Notes: generated by a model not told the origin, from the letters alone. A stretch of 18,641 bases of DNA from an uncultured Oscillospiraceae bacterium (GCA_934565425.1 CAKTHW010000026.1:1-18641), one strand, 5' to 3'. Positions 1-7,416 are shown, counted from the stretch's first letter. Numbers and translations: made by a program.

Positions 1-228
1 AAGGGCAAGATCATCCCCGGCGGCGTCCCCTTCTTCAACGCCGAGAGCATGACCAGCCGCGGCCCCTATCAGGCGGTCATCGAGAAGGAAGCCCCTGCCG
101 CCGGCTGCCACGTGGCCAAGCTGGGAACGGAGTTCTATGAAGCCTACGACGGCGCGCACCCCACGCTGAACGGCATGAACTACATCGCTCAGTGCTGGAT
201 CGAGGCCATCGAGAAGGGCGACCAGTAA
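1..228 (+). CDS. C-terminal end of a probable SGNH/GDSL-type hydrolase (5' partial)
   Basis: This frame is open from the window edge to a TAA at 226-228 and gives 75 residues; the start lies upstream of the window. Near the end it reads YDGAHPTLNGMNYIA, which resembles block V of SGNH/GDSL hydrolases. In that block a D-x-x-H pair supplies the catalytic Asp and His, followed by 'P-x-x-G' and a final amphipathic helix (here IAQCWIEAIEKGDQ). The Ser, Gly and Asn blocks would lie upstream and cannot be seen, so the assignment rests on one motif. Substrate and location are unknown. A strong hairpin terminator follows 14 bases after the stop, so this is the last gene of its unit. Another alpha/beta hydrolase or an unrelated family remains possible. 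Confidence 0.5.
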   Translation, partial: KGKIIPGGVPFFNAESMTSRGPYQAVIEKEAPAAGCHVAKLGTEFYEAYDGAHPTLNGMNYIAQCWIEAIEKGDQ

Positions 229-242
229 GGAACTATAGCAAC

Positions 243-274
243 AAAGAGCGCACCCGCTTGGGTGCGCTCTTTTC
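243..274. terminator. Bidirectional rho-independent terminator
   Basis: A perfect 13-bp stem (AAAGAGCGCACCC at 243-255, its complement at 260-272) closes a GCTT tetraloop. On the plus strand it runs into TTTT, which suits the upstream gene ending at 228. On the minus strand the stem is followed by a weaker T-rich stretch just past the copA stop at 277. One hairpin therefore probably ends both convergent genes. Confidence 0.85.
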
Positions 275-276
275 AT

Positions 277-483
277 TCACTGGATGCCCTTGACGGTATA
301 ACCTGCGTCCTCTACCGCCTTCTTCAGCACCGCGTCCTCCACCGGCTCCGTGCTGGTCACGGCGGCAGTACCCTTGTCCAGGTCTACCACAGCCTGGACG
401 CCGGGCAGGTCGTTGAGGGCCTTTTCCACGTGGGCTTTGCAATGGGCACACATCATGCCCTCGATGTTCATGGTCTTGTTCAT
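277..483 (-). CDS. Possible free CopZ-like copper chaperone from an internal start inside copA
   Basis: An in-frame ATG at 483-481 would give a 68-residue protein, [15 protein letters not shown] onward, ending at the copA stop. This is the usual full length of a stand-alone CopZ, with an M-x-C-x-x-C copper site and a complete beta-alpha-beta-beta-alpha-beta pattern. A perfect AGGAGG lies 8 bases upstream (497-492), optimal spacing for initiation. CopZ normally carries Cu(I) to the membrane pump, so free and tethered forms from one mRNA would make sense. The alternative is that the ribosome binding site is a relic of a former copA-copZ gene pair now fused and is not used. The sequence alone cannot tell these apart. 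Confidence 0.5.
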   Translation of the reverse strand: MNKTMNIEGMMCAHCKAHVEKALNDLPGVQAVVDLDKGTAAVTSTEPVEDAVLKKAVEDAGYTVKGIQ

Positions 484-2802
484 TCCGGGTTCCTCCTGTT
501 TTTTGATTTCAGATTCCACTTTTGTTGTATCGTTGGCCTTCACGCTGACCTCTTCCCTAGGCTCCGGACGGAACCGGTTGAGGCGCAGGGCGTTGGAGAC
601 CACGCAGACGCTGGAGAGGGACATGGCTGCCGCCCCCAGCATGGGGTTCAGGGTCAGTCCCAGGCCGCTGAACACACCGGCGGCAATGGGGATGCCGATG
701 ACGTTGTAGATAAACGCCCAGAACAGGTTTTCCTTGATGTTGCGCACCACCCGACGGGACAGGCGCACCGCCTCCACCACGTCCTGAAGGGAGGACTTCA
801 TGAGCACCACATCCGCCGCATCCAAGGCGATGTCCGCCCCGGCGCCGATGGCGATGCCCACCTCGGCACTGGTCAGGGCAGGGGCGTCGTTGATACCGTC
901 CCCCACCATGGCCACGGTGCCGGTCTGGGACAGACGCTGTACTTCCGCCGCCTTATCCGCCGGCAGCACACCGGCACGCACCTGGTCGATGCCCACCTGC
1001 TTGGCCACCGCCTGAGCGGTGCGGGGATGGTCACCAGTGACCAGAGCGGTCTGGATGCCCAACTCATGGAGCCGGGCGATAGCGTGGGCGCTGTCCGGCT
1101 TGATCTGGTCGGCCACGGCGATGATGCCCAGGGCTTTGCCGTCCAGGGCAAAGTACAAGGGGGTCTTGCCCTCACCGGCCAAGCGTTCCCCCTGCTGTGC
1201 CAGGGTACCGACAGGGATGTTCTGTTCTTCCATCAGCTTCAGATTGCCGCCCATAGCGGTCTTGCCGTTCAGCTGGCCGCTGAGGCCATGGCCGGGCAGA
1301 GCAGTGAAACCGGTCAGCTCCGGTGCGACCACGCCCTGTTCCTTGCCCCAGGCCACTACGGCGCTGGCCAGGGGATGTTCGCTCTTGGCCTCCAAAGCCA
1401 GGGCGGTCTGGAGCAGGGTCTCCTGGGAGACGCCCTCTGCCGGGATCAGGTCGGTCACGTGGGGCTTGCCTTCGGTGACGGTGCCGGTCTTGTCCAGGAC
1501 GATGATGTTGGTCTTGCCCATGGCTTCCAGAGAAGCGGCGGTCTTGAACAAAATCCCCGCCTTGGCGCCGGCGCCGCTGCCCACCATGATGGCCACCGGG
1601 GTAGCCAGACCCAGGGCGCAGGGGCAGCTGATGACCAGGACGCTGATGGCACGCGCCAGGGCAAAGCCGATGGTCTGCCCCATCGCCAGCCAGACGATGC
1701 CGGTGATAAGCGCCAAAAGGAGCACAGTGGGCACAAAGACGGCGGACACCTTGTCGGCAATCTTGGCGATGGGCGCCTTGCTGGCGGCTGCCTCCTCTAC
1801 CAGGCGGATCATCTGGCTAACGGTGGTGTCCCCGCTGACCCGCATGGCCTGACAGGTCAGGAAGCCGCTCTGGTTGGTGGTGGCAGCGGAGACGGTGCTG
1901 CCCGGCCCCTTGTCCACCGGCAGGCTCTCGCCGGTGAGCATGGATTCGTCCACGGCGCTCTCGCCCTGGACTACCTTGCCGTCCACCGGGATGCTCTCCC
2001 CGGGGCGCACCAGGAACTGGTCGCCTACCACCACGTCCTCCACCGGGATCTTGACCTCCTGGCCGTCCCGCAGGACGGTGGCCTGTTTGGGGGTCAGATC
2101 CATGAGGCCGCGGATGGCGTCGGTGGTCTTGCCCTTGCTGTAGGCTTCCAGGGTCTTGCCCACGGTGATGAGGGTCAGGATCATGGCAGCGCTCTCGAAA
2201 TAGTACTCGTCCATATAGGGCATAGCCGCTTCCGGTCCGCCCTGGGCCATGGCAGAGCTGGCCAGGAAGAGGACGACAGTGCTATATAGGAACGCGGCTG
2301 CGGAACCCATGGCGACTAGGGTGTCCATGTTGGGCGCTCGGTGGAGCAGCCCTTGGGTGCCGCTGATGAAATACTTTTGGTTGATGACCATGACCATGGC
2401 GGTGAGCAGCAGCTCGAACAGCCCCATGGACACATGGTTCCCCGCCAGGAAGGGCGGCAGGGGCCAGTTCCAGAGCATATGTCCCATGGACACATACATC
2501 ATAGGCAGCAGGATGCAGATACTGGCGATGAGACGGCGCACCATCTTGGGCGTCTCCTTGTCCTCCAGCTCCGCCGGTGTGCTCTTGGCCTTCTCCGCCG
2601 TGGCGGGAGACGCGCCGTAGCCTGCCTGCTCCACGGCCTGGCAGATGCTCTCGGCGGTGGCGGGGGCTTCGTAGTCCACCCGCATCTGGTTGGTCAGCAG
2701 GCTCACGGTCACCTGTTTCACGCCGGGCACCTTGGATACGGCTCGTTCCACGTGGGCGCTGCAGGCGGCGCAGCTCATGCCGGTTACGTTAAACTGTTCC
2801 AT
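277..2802 (-). CDS. copA: Cu(+)-exporting P1B-type ATPase with a C-terminal CopZ-like chaperone domain
   Basis: This 841-residue inner-membrane ATPase pumps Cu(I) out of the cytoplasm. Domains in order: an N-terminal HMA domain (GMSCAAC, Cys11 and Cys14), transmembrane helices from about 90 to 220, the actuator TGES at 290-293, the copper-translocating CPC at 393-395, the phosphorylation motif DKTGT at 437-441 (Asp437), the P1B signature SEHP at 474-477, and the hinge GDGINDAP at 634-641. The last membrane pair carries YN (699-700) and MSLSS (727-731), as in Cu(I) pumps. A charged linker (about 745-773) then leads to a second HMA domain (MMCAHC, Cys785 and Cys788). That tail is a whole CopZ of 68 residues and has its own ATG and AGGAGG. 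The start at 2802 is chosen because TTGGAGGTCAAC precedes it; an upstream in-frame ATG at 2862 lies inside the leader and lacks this site. Copper is preferred over silver or zinc by motif, though silver may also be carried. Confidence 0.95.
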   Translation of the reverse strand: MEQFNVTGMSCAACSAHVERAVSKVPGVKQVTVSLLTNQMRVDYEAPATAESICQAVEQAGYGASPATAEKAKSTPAELEDKETPKMVRRLIASICILLPMMYVSMGHMLWNWPLPPFLAGNHVSMGLFELLLTAMVMVINQKYFISGTQGLLHRAPNMDTLVAMGSAAAFLYSTVVLFLASSAMAQGGPEAAMPYMDEYYFESAAMILTLITVGKTLEAYSKGKTTDAIRGLMDLTPKQATVLRDGQEVKIPVEDVVVGDQFLVRPGESIPVDGKVVQGESAVDESMLTGESLPVDKGPGSTVSAATTNQSGFLTCQAMRVSGDTTVSQMIRLVEEAAASKAPIAKIADKVSAVFVPTVLLLALITGIVWLAMGQTIGFALARAISVLVISCPCALGLATPVAIMVGSGAGAKAGILFKTAASLEAMGKTNIIVLDKTGTVTEGKPHVTDLIPAEGVSQETLLQTALALEAKSEHPLASAVVAWGKEQGVVAPELTGFTALPGHGLSGQLNGKTAMGGNLKLMEEQNIPVGTLAQQGERLAGEGKTPLYFALDGKALGIIAVADQIKPDSAHAIARLHELGIQTALVTGDHPRTAQAVAKQVGIDQVRAGVLPADKAAEVQRLSQTGTVAMVGDGINDAPALTSAEVGIAIGAGADIALDAADVVLMKSSLQDVVEAVRLSRRVVRNIKENLFWAFIYNVIGIPIAAGVFSGLGLTLNPMLGAAAMSLSSVCVVSNALRLNRFRPEPREEVSVKANDTTKVESEIKKQEEPGMNKTMNIEGMMCAHCKAHVEKALNDLPGVQAVVDLDKGTAAVTSTEPVEDAVLKKAVEDAGYTVKGIQ
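484..497 (-). promoter_or_regulatory. Internal ribosome binding site in front of the CopZ-like domain
   Basis: On the minus strand AGGAGG (497-492) is followed by eight bases (AACCCGGA) and then the in-frame ATG at 483. In the fusion frame these bases encode Gln-Glu-Glu-Pro-Gly in the linker. The match to the Shine-Dalgarno consensus and its spacing are as good as those of true gene starts in this window. Confidence 0.6.
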
Positions 2803-2832
2803 GTTGACCTCCAATCTATCTCTGTGCTTCTT

Positions 2833-2854
2833 GTTAGGGTTACCTTTCCCTAAC
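2833..2854 (-). repeat. Inverted repeat 2 in the copA leader
   Basis: GTTAGGG (2833-2839) and CCCTAAC (2848-2854) form a perfect 7-bp inverted repeat around eight bases. It lies about 55-75 bases downstream of the predicted copA transcription start and 30 bases upstream of the ATG. It could be a protein-binding site or an mRNA hairpin. A nested GGTTA/TAACC pairing is also possible. Confidence 0.5.
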
Positions 2855-2866
2855 CATATCATCCAT

Positions 2867-2899
2867 AATCCCCTAATTTCCTATCAGGTAAGGGGGATT
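2867..2899 (-). repeat. Inverted repeat 1 just downstream of the copA promoter
   Basis: AATCCCC (2867-2873) and GGGGATT (2893-2899) are perfect 7-base arms separated by 19 bases. The repeat begins roughly 10 bases after the predicted transcription start. The C-tract/G-tract character recalls operators of the CsoR copper-sensor family, but the spacer is longer than I would expect, so a leader hairpin is equally plausible. Confidence 0.45.
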
Positions 2900-2914
2900 T
2901 TCGCTTCTGGGCTC

Positions 2915-2943
2915 ATGATACTGCATTCTGCCAGTTCTGTCAA
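2915..2943 (-). promoter_or_regulatory. Sigma-A-type promoter of copA
   Basis: On the minus strand TTGACA (2943-2938, 6/6) is separated by 17 bases from TATCAT (2920-2915, 5/6). Transcription would start near 2908 and leave a leader of about 105 bases before the copA ATG. The -35 lies 18 bases beyond the terminator of the upstream L,D-transpeptidase gene, so copA is its own unit. Confidence 0.8.
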
Positions 2944-2960
2944 GCCGTCCAACTGCATGA

Positions 2961-2994
2961 AAAAATCCGAGGAAATTTTCTTCCTCGGATTTTT
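2961..2994 (-). terminator. Rho-independent terminator of the L,D-transpeptidase gene
   Basis: A perfect 14-bp stem (2961-2974 with 2981-2994; core ATCCGAGGAA) closes a 6-base loop. On the minus strand it extends into a run of six Ts. It sits 20 bases after the stop codon at 3015 and separates that gene from the copA promoter. Confidence 0.9.
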
Positions 2995-3014
2995 CTCGTC
3001 TGTTTCAAAAGCCG

Positions 3015-4466
3015 TCAGTACACCACAACGGCGCTGCCAATCTCCAGCGTGTTGTACACGGTCCTGGCCGCTGCCTTAGGCATATTCACGCAGCCGTGGG
3101 AGCCGTTGGTCTTGTAGATCTGGCCGCCGTACTCGTGCCGCCAGCCGTCGGCGTCGTGCATACCCACGTTGCCGCAATAGGGCATCCAATAGGTGACGGG
3201 AGAGCTGTAGCCCATGGTCTCGATGGTGCCCAGGACGGCCGGGCTCTTCTTTGCGTCGATGGCCCAGACGCTGCCCTTGGGGGTGCCGTTGCCCTTGCTG
3301 ATGTTGCCGGTGACCACCGGGGTCTCCAAGATCTCCTTACCGTTCTTATAGCACCACAGGGTCTGCTTGCTGATGCTGATCTCCACGTAAGTGCCGCCGA
3401 TGTCGTCCTTGGCGCGGGACTTGGCGCTGTACAGGTAGGCCGGTTCGATCTTCTTCTCTGCGCCGGACTCCAGCAGGGGGATGAGTTCTTCCGTGGTCTT
3501 ATCCCGGTTGATGCACCAGCCGTAGTCACCGCCGGTGAGCTTTCTGGTCTTGCCGTCGTGGCATTTCACCGCATGAGTCAGGCCGAAGGTGTCGGTAGCG
3601 TAGGCCAGCTTGGTGGTAACGAACTCCTTGACCTTGGTCTTATCCAAGCCGTAGTTGCCCTTGTCGTCCTGGGCGATCATGGCCATGATGTCCTGGGCGG
3701 TGACCTCAATGGTGCGGTCGTCAAAGTCGTATGTAATCTTGGCCTTCAGGTAGCCGTTGACCTTCTCCAGCTGTTCCTTCAGGTTCTGGTCGTTCTCGTA
3801 CACGGAAGGCTTTTTGTAGCACTCGCTGGCCTCGAAGTCGATCTCAGTCACGCCAGTCTTGATACCCTCCTGGATGAGCTTGAGGGCCTTCTCGTTGTCC
3901 AGCTCCCGTCCTTCGCTCTCCTTCTGGATCTGGAACTGGGTGTCGCCTGCGACGATCTGGGCGTCGGTGGGCGCTTCTGCATAGGCGGGGTTGAAGGCGC
4001 TGAGGTGGCTGATGACGGTCTCGAATTTGGTCTCGTCATAGCTCATGTTGGCCTGGACGGTCAGCTCGGTGCCCCGGATCTGGGACCACAGCCAGCCGTA
4101 GGGGGAGATGCTGTCCAGCAGGGCTGCCACTTGCCCGTTGTCCACGTAGGTCAGGTCGATGTCCCCGCCGTTGATGGTCTCGGTCTTGCCGTCCCGCTCC
4201 TTCAAGGTCAGCACATAGTTCTTGGCCTGGAGGTTCATGGCGGTGTTCACTTCCTGGACGGTCTTGCCGCTGCAATTGAGGCCGTTGATGGTGGTACGGC
4301 CCAGGAAACGGCCTTTGTAGGAGCTTGCGATGGTGAAGTACACCACCAGGAGCAGCACCACGATGACGCCGATGGCAGCCAGCAGCAACCCCTTGGGACT
4401 GCTCTTGACTTTCGTGCCTCCCCTGGCACGGACGTGCTTGCCGGAACTTGCTCTTTTGGGTTTCAT
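3015..4466 (-). CDS. Membrane-anchored L,D-transpeptidase (PG_binding_4 + YkuD)
   Basis: This 483-residue protein has a basic cytoplasmic N-terminus, one membrane helix at about 26-47 and a long extracellular part. The middle (about 60-340) resembles the duplicated peptidoglycan-binding domain (PG_binding_4) found before the YkuD domain in Enterococcus faecium Ldtfm. The C-terminal YkuD domain holds the catalytic signature SHGCVNMP, with nucleophile Cys459 and His457, and an upstream MHDADGWR block (His437). Such enzymes make 3-3 cross-links in peptidoglycan or attach proteins to it and are poorly inhibited by most beta-lactams. The ATG at 4466 is preferred because AAGGGG lies eight bases upstream; a GTG at 4475 would abut that site. 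The gene has its own promoter and terminator. The family call is firm; the physiological role is inferred. Confidence 0.92.
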   Translation of the reverse strand: MKPKRASSGKHVRARGGTKVKSSPKGLLLAAIGVIVVLLLVVYFTIASSYKGRFLGRTTINGLNCSGKTVQEVNTAMNLQAKNYVLTLKERDGKTETINGGDIDLTYVDNGQVAALLDSISPYGWLWSQIRGTELTVQANMSYDETKFETVISHLSAFNPAYAEAPTDAQIVAGDTQFQIQKESEGRELDNEKALKLIQEGIKTGVTEIDFEASECYKKPSVYENDQNLKEQLEKVNGYLKAKITYDFDDRTIEVTAQDIMAMIAQDDKGNYGLDKTKVKEFVTTKLAYATDTFGLTHAVKCHDGKTRKLTGGDYGWCINRDKTTEELIPLLESGAEKKIEPAYLYSAKSRAKDDIGGTYVEISISKQTLWCYKNGKEILETPVVTGNISKGNGTPKGSVWAIDAKKSPAVLGTIETMGYSSPVTYWMPYCGNVGMHDADGWRHEYGGQIYKTNGSHGCVNMPKAAARTVYNTLEIGSAVVVY

Positions 4467-4500
4467 CGTAAACACCCCTTCTTTCTATGGTGAATCGGCA

Positions 4501-4516
4501 GATGACGCAGGTCATC
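4501..4516. repeat. Inverted repeat in the leader of the L,D-transpeptidase gene
   Basis: GATGAC (4501-4506) and GTCATC (4511-4516) are perfect arms around four bases. The repeat starts about 14 bases downstream of the predicted transcription start and 35 bases upstream of the ATG. It may be an operator or a short mRNA hairpin; no regulator can be named. Confidence 0.4.
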
Positions 4517-4536
4517 CTCTCCGCACAATTTCACGG

Positions 4537-4565
4537 ATGTTATTAACCTACCACAAATCTGCCAA
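4537..4565 (-). promoter_or_regulatory. Probable sigma-A promoter of the L,D-transpeptidase gene
   Basis: On the minus strand TTGGCA (4565-4560, 5/6) is followed after 17 bases by TAACAT (4542-4537, 4/6). The predicted start near 4530 gives a leader of about 65 bases. Confidence 0.55.
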
Positions 4566-4621
4566 AAACTCAAGTAACAAGTCATTACAATGGGTGACAA
4601 GAAGGGGAACAAGGGTGTTAT

Positions 4622-6007
4622 TTACGCCCGCCTGCTGCGGTCTCTCATGCCTCGCAGCAGCACCGCCAGCATGACTACGGTGACGGCGGTCATGGACAAA
4701 AAGGCCAGGCGCAGGCCGTAGATGCCGCCCTCCCCTGCCAGCGTGTCGCTGACCTGAGCGGAGGCGGTGTGGAGGATACCCACGAAGACAGCGGAGCCGA
4801 TGGCACCGGCGATGGTGCGCAGGGAGGTGAGGAGAGCGGTGCCGTGGGCGGTGTGGGCAGTGCTCATGCTGCTGACGCCGAAGGTGACGAAGGGCATCAT
4901 GAGACAGCCGATGGAGACGCAGCGGATGACGTTGAGCAGCGCTGGGACAGCCAGGCTGGTGCCCGCTCCCACCAGGCACATCCCGGCGTTGCTGACCAGC
5001 AGGCAGCAGGTGCCCACGATGTCCAGGCGTTTCATACCGAACCGGTCATAGAATCGTCCTGCGAAGGGGCTGACGATGGCCATGGCCAGGGAGCCGGGCA
5101 GGGTGACCAGGCCGGAAACGGTGGCGCTGTGGCCCAGGATGGACTGGACGTAGAGGGGCATGATGACGGAGGAGCCCATCATGACGAAGTAGAGGAGCAT
5201 ACTGCCCAGGACGCTGAGAGCGTAGTCGTGGCCGGAGAGGATGCGCAGGTTCAGGAACGGGGTCTCCGCTTGGAGCTGCCGCCGGGTGAAGAGGACACCG
5301 GTGACCAGGCCGATGACCAGGGGCACCAGGGCGTTAGGAGCGGTGATGCCGTTGGCGGTCAGGTTGCCCACGCCCAAAGTGATGCCGCCGAAGGCCAGGA
5401 CGCTGAGGAGGAAGGAGGGCAGGTCGAACTGCTTGACCTGGGTCTCCAGCACGTCGTCGAACATGGCCACGGCCAGGAGGAAGGAGGACAGCAGGATGAC
5501 AAAGGCGATGGCGAAGATGGTGCGCCAGCCCAGGGTGTCCACCAGCACGCCGGCGATGGTGGGGGCGATGACCGGTGCGGCGCCTACCGACAGGCCGTAC
5601 CAGCCCATGATGCTCCCCCGACGCTCCGGCGGGTAGATGGTCAGGAGGACCACCTGAGCCATGGAGGTGGTGATGCCGTTGCTGCACGCCTGCAGGATGC
5701 GCCCGGTCATCATGAGGGGGAAATTAGGGGCGACCATACAGACGGCCAGGCCGGTCAGGAAGAGGCCGATGGCGCTCAGGTAGAGCTTTTTGGTGGGACA
5801 GCGGGTGATGAGGAAGGCGGTCAGGGGCATCATGATCCCCATGGCCAGGGAGTACCCGCTGGTGAGCCACTGTCCGCTGGACACGGAGATGTGCAGGTCG
5901 TGTATCATGGGCGGCAGGGCGGTGGTCAGGGCGGTCTGTAGGAAGGAGGAGGCGATACAGGTGACGATGAGGTTGACGGTGATCCAGGTTCTTCGGGTTT
6001 GATTCAT
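4622..6007 (-). CDS. MFS drug exporter, DHA2 (14-helix, EmrB/QacA-like) family
   Basis: This 461-residue, very hydrophobic protein has about 14 predicted membrane helices, beginning with ITVNLIVTCIASSFLQTAL. It carries the DHA2 pattern TALPPMIHDL...QWLTSGYSLAMGIMMP at the end of helix 1 and through helix 2, and GRILQACSNGI (motif-B-like) in helix 4. The family exports drugs, dyes, bile salts or antiseptics by proton antiport. The substrate cannot be read from sequence. The ATG at 6007 has GGAG eight bases upstream. It is divergent from a TetR-family gene starting at 6125, the classic arrangement of an efflux pump and its local repressor. I see no convincing terminator between its stop and the L,D-transpeptidase promoter, so readthrough is possible. 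Confidence 0.9.
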   Translation of the reverse strand: MNQTRRTWITVNLIVTCIASSFLQTALTTALPPMIHDLHISVSSGQWLTSGYSLAMGIMMPLTAFLITRCPTKKLYLSAIGLFLTGLAVCMVAPNFPLMMTGRILQACSNGITTSMAQVVLLTIYPPERRGSIMGWYGLSVGAAPVIAPTIAGVLVDTLGWRTIFAIAFVILLSSFLLAVAMFDDVLETQVKQFDLPSFLLSVLAFGGITLGVGNLTANGITAPNALVPLVIGLVTGVLFTRRQLQAETPFLNLRILSGHDYALSVLGSMLLYFVMMGSSVIMPLYVQSILGHSATVSGLVTLPGSLAMAIVSPFAGRFYDRFGMKRLDIVGTCCLLVSNAGMCLVGAGTSLAVPALLNVIRCVSIGCLMMPFVTFGVSSMSTAHTAHGTALLTSLRTIAGAIGSAVFVGILHTASAQVSDTLAGEGGIYGLRLAFLSMTAVTVVMLAVLLRGMRDRSRRA

Positions 6008-6018
6008 ACTCTTTACTC

Positions 6019-6030
6019 CAACATTTGTTG
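6019..6030. promoter_or_regulatory. Candidate operator between exporter and TetR-type gene
   Basis: CAACA-TT-TGTTG is a perfect 12-base palindrome whose right end overlaps the -35 of the plus-strand promoter. It lies 12 bases upstream of the exporter ATG. A related TCAACAA at 6084-6090 is the inverted copy of TTGTTGA at 6025-6031. A repressor bound here could control both divergent genes. Confidence 0.45.
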
Positions 6031-6056
6031 ACTTTATCGGTTGCGTATTTTATGAT
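6028..6056 (+). promoter_or_regulatory. Sigma-A promoter of the TetR-family gene
   Basis: TTGACT (6028-6033, 5/6), 17 bases, then TATGAT (6051-6056, 5/6). The predicted start near 6063 lies about 60 bases upstream of the ATG at 6125. Confidence 0.75.
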
Positions 6057-6124
6057 TTTATCACGGGGGTTCCCTCGACGCAATCAACAATCTTTCGCCC
6101 GGTGTCGGGTTAATGGGAGGGTAC

Positions 6125-6661
6125 ATGAACACCAAGAACAACCAACGCTTCCGCGCCATGGATGTGCGCCTGAAGGCCACCATGCTGCACCTATTGCAGG
6201 AGACGCCCTTCGAGTCCATCACCGTCACCAAGGTCTGCCAGGTGGCCGGCGTCAACCGCTCCACCTTTTACGCCCACTACACCGACCTATTTGATATGCT
6301 GGGACAGATAGAGACCCGCCTGCGGCAGGAGCTGTCCGAGACGCTGGCGGAGGTGGACGTCCTCTCAAAAGCGTCACTGACCCTCTTTTTGCGACATGTC
6401 CGGCAGCACCATTTTTTCTATCAGGCCGTGCTCCGGCATCATCCGGAATCGGTGCGCTTTCTGGACGCCGACACCATGTATCAGCACGTCATCCTCCCCT
6501 ACTGCCAGCGGAAGGGCGTCACCGGGGCGGCAGAGGCGGGATACCTGCTGACCTTCTTTCAGGCGGGATTCACCATGGTGCTTCGGCAGTGGGTGGAGTC
6601 CGGGTGTTTGGAGGGCGAGGAGGAGATGACGGCGCTGTTATCCTCCTGTTTCCCGTCGTGA
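6125..6661 (+). CDS. TetR/AcrR-family transcriptional regulator
   Basis: The protein has 178 residues. The N-terminal DNA-binding domain is clear: a first helix (RAMDVRLKATMLHLLQE), then the helix-turn-helix at about 31-53 (ITVTKVCQVAGVNRSTFYAHY), the TetR signature ending in Y-x-H-Y/F. The C-terminal half (about 70-178) looks like the TetR_C_7-type ligand-binding domain common in Firmicutes regulators. The ATG at 6125 follows GGGAGG closely; an in-frame ATG at 6113 overlaps that site and is less likely. Divergence from the exporter and the palindrome in the shared promoter suggest that it represses the exporter and itself and is released by the exporter's substrate. This is inferred from context. 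Confidence 0.88.
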   Translation: MNTKNNQRFRAMDVRLKATMLHLLQETPFESITVTKVCQVAGVNRSTFYAHYTDLFDMLGQIETRLRQELSETLAEVDVLSKASLTLFLRHVRQHHFFYQAVLRHHPESVRFLDADTMYQHVILPYCQRKGVTGAAEAGYLLTFFQAGFTMVLRQWVESGCLEGEEEMTALLSSCFPS

Positions 6662-6686
6662 CATCTCCCGCCATTTTTGCTATGAT
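6658..6686 (+). promoter_or_regulatory. Promoter of the two-component regulator-kinase pair
   Basis: GTGACA (6658-6663, 5/6), 17 bases, then TATGAT (6681-6686, 5/6) preceded by TGC, an extended -10. The -35 overlaps the TGA stop (6659-6661) of the TetR-family gene. Predicted start is near 6693, 36 bases before the ATG at 6729. Confidence 0.7.
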
Positions 6687-6728
6687 AGGGACAGCGTTTT
6701 TTCCCGTGTGCTTTGATTTGGAGGCTTT

Positions 6729-7415
6729 ATGGAACATAACTACCGTATTTTGATTATAGAAGACGACCCAGTCATCGCCCGTGTGGTGCAGAACCACCTG
6801 GAGGGGTGGGGGTACGTGGCCCACTGCGTGACGGATTTCTCCGATGTTTTGACCCAATTCACCGATTTCGACCCCCAGCTGGTGCTGCTGGACATCTCCC
6901 TGCCCTTTTTCAACGGCTACCACTGGTGCGCTGAAATTCGCAAGCTCTCCCACGTACCCATCCTCTTCCTGTCCTCCGCCTCGGACAACCTGAATCTCAT
7001 CACCGCCATGAACATGGGCGGCGACGACTTCGTGGCCAAGCCCTTCGAGCTGCCGGTACTCACCGCCAAGATTCAGGCGCTGCTCCGCCGGGCCTATGAC
7101 TTCGCTGCGCCCACCACCCTGCTCCGCTGCGGGGACGCGGTGCTGAACACGGCGGACGGGAGCTTGCAGGTGAAGGGGCAGCGGGTGGAGCTGACCAAGA
7201 ATGAGTGGAAGATTTTGCAGCTGCTGTTGGAGCAGAAGGGCAAAGTGGTGTCCCGCCAGGCGCTGATGACTCGGCTGTGGGAGTCGGATGCCTTCATCGG
7301 GGAGAACACCCTGACGGTGAATGTGACCCGGCTGCGCAAGAAGCTGGAACAGGCGGGGCTGCCTGGGCTCATCCGCACCAAGAAGGGTGTGGGGTATGTG
7401 GTGGAGGAGGGCTGA
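6729..7415 (+). CDS. OmpR-family response regulator, BceR-like
   Basis: This 228-residue cytoplasmic protein has a receiver domain (about 5-118) and a winged-helix DNA-binding domain (about 128-226). Receiver residues are intact: acidic pair Glu11/Asp12, phosphoacceptor Asp55 in LLDISLP, Ser82 and Lys104 in AKPFE. The effector domain shows VELTKNEWKILQLLL and the wing RTKKGVGYVV. GGAGG (6720-6724) sits four bases before the ATG. The stop is separated by one base from the kinase start, so the two are translationally coupled. The partner kinase is of the intramembrane-sensing type, and the next two genes are a BceAB-type transporter preceded by a BceR-type box. The regulator most likely activates that transporter when peptide antibiotics are present. 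Confidence 0.92.
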   Translation: MEHNYRILIIEDDPVIARVVQNHLEGWGYVAHCVTDFSDVLTQFTDFDPQLVLLDISLPFFNGYHWCAEIRKLSHVPILFLSSASDNLNLITAMNMGGDDFVAKPFELPVLTAKIQALLRRAYDFAAPTTLLRCGDAVLNTADGSLQVKGQRVELTKNEWKILQLLLEQKGKVVSRQALMTRLWESDAFIGENTLTVNVTRLRKKLEQAGLPGLIRTKKGVGYVVEEG

Positions 7416-7416
7416 C

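Noticed and set aside
2803-2862. Upstream in-frame start of copA at 2862, adding 20 residues
   Set aside because: The extension is basic and not HMA-like, would overlap the inverted repeat in the leader, and lacks a ribosome binding site, while the ATG at 2802 has GGAGG at good spacing.
262-5941. Long plus-strand open frames opposite copA (262-2289), the L,D-transpeptidase (3096-4493) and the exporter (4769-5941)
   Set aside because: All three are exactly in codon register with the real minus-strand gene, the same high-GC codon effect. They have no ribosome binding sites and no recognizable domains.
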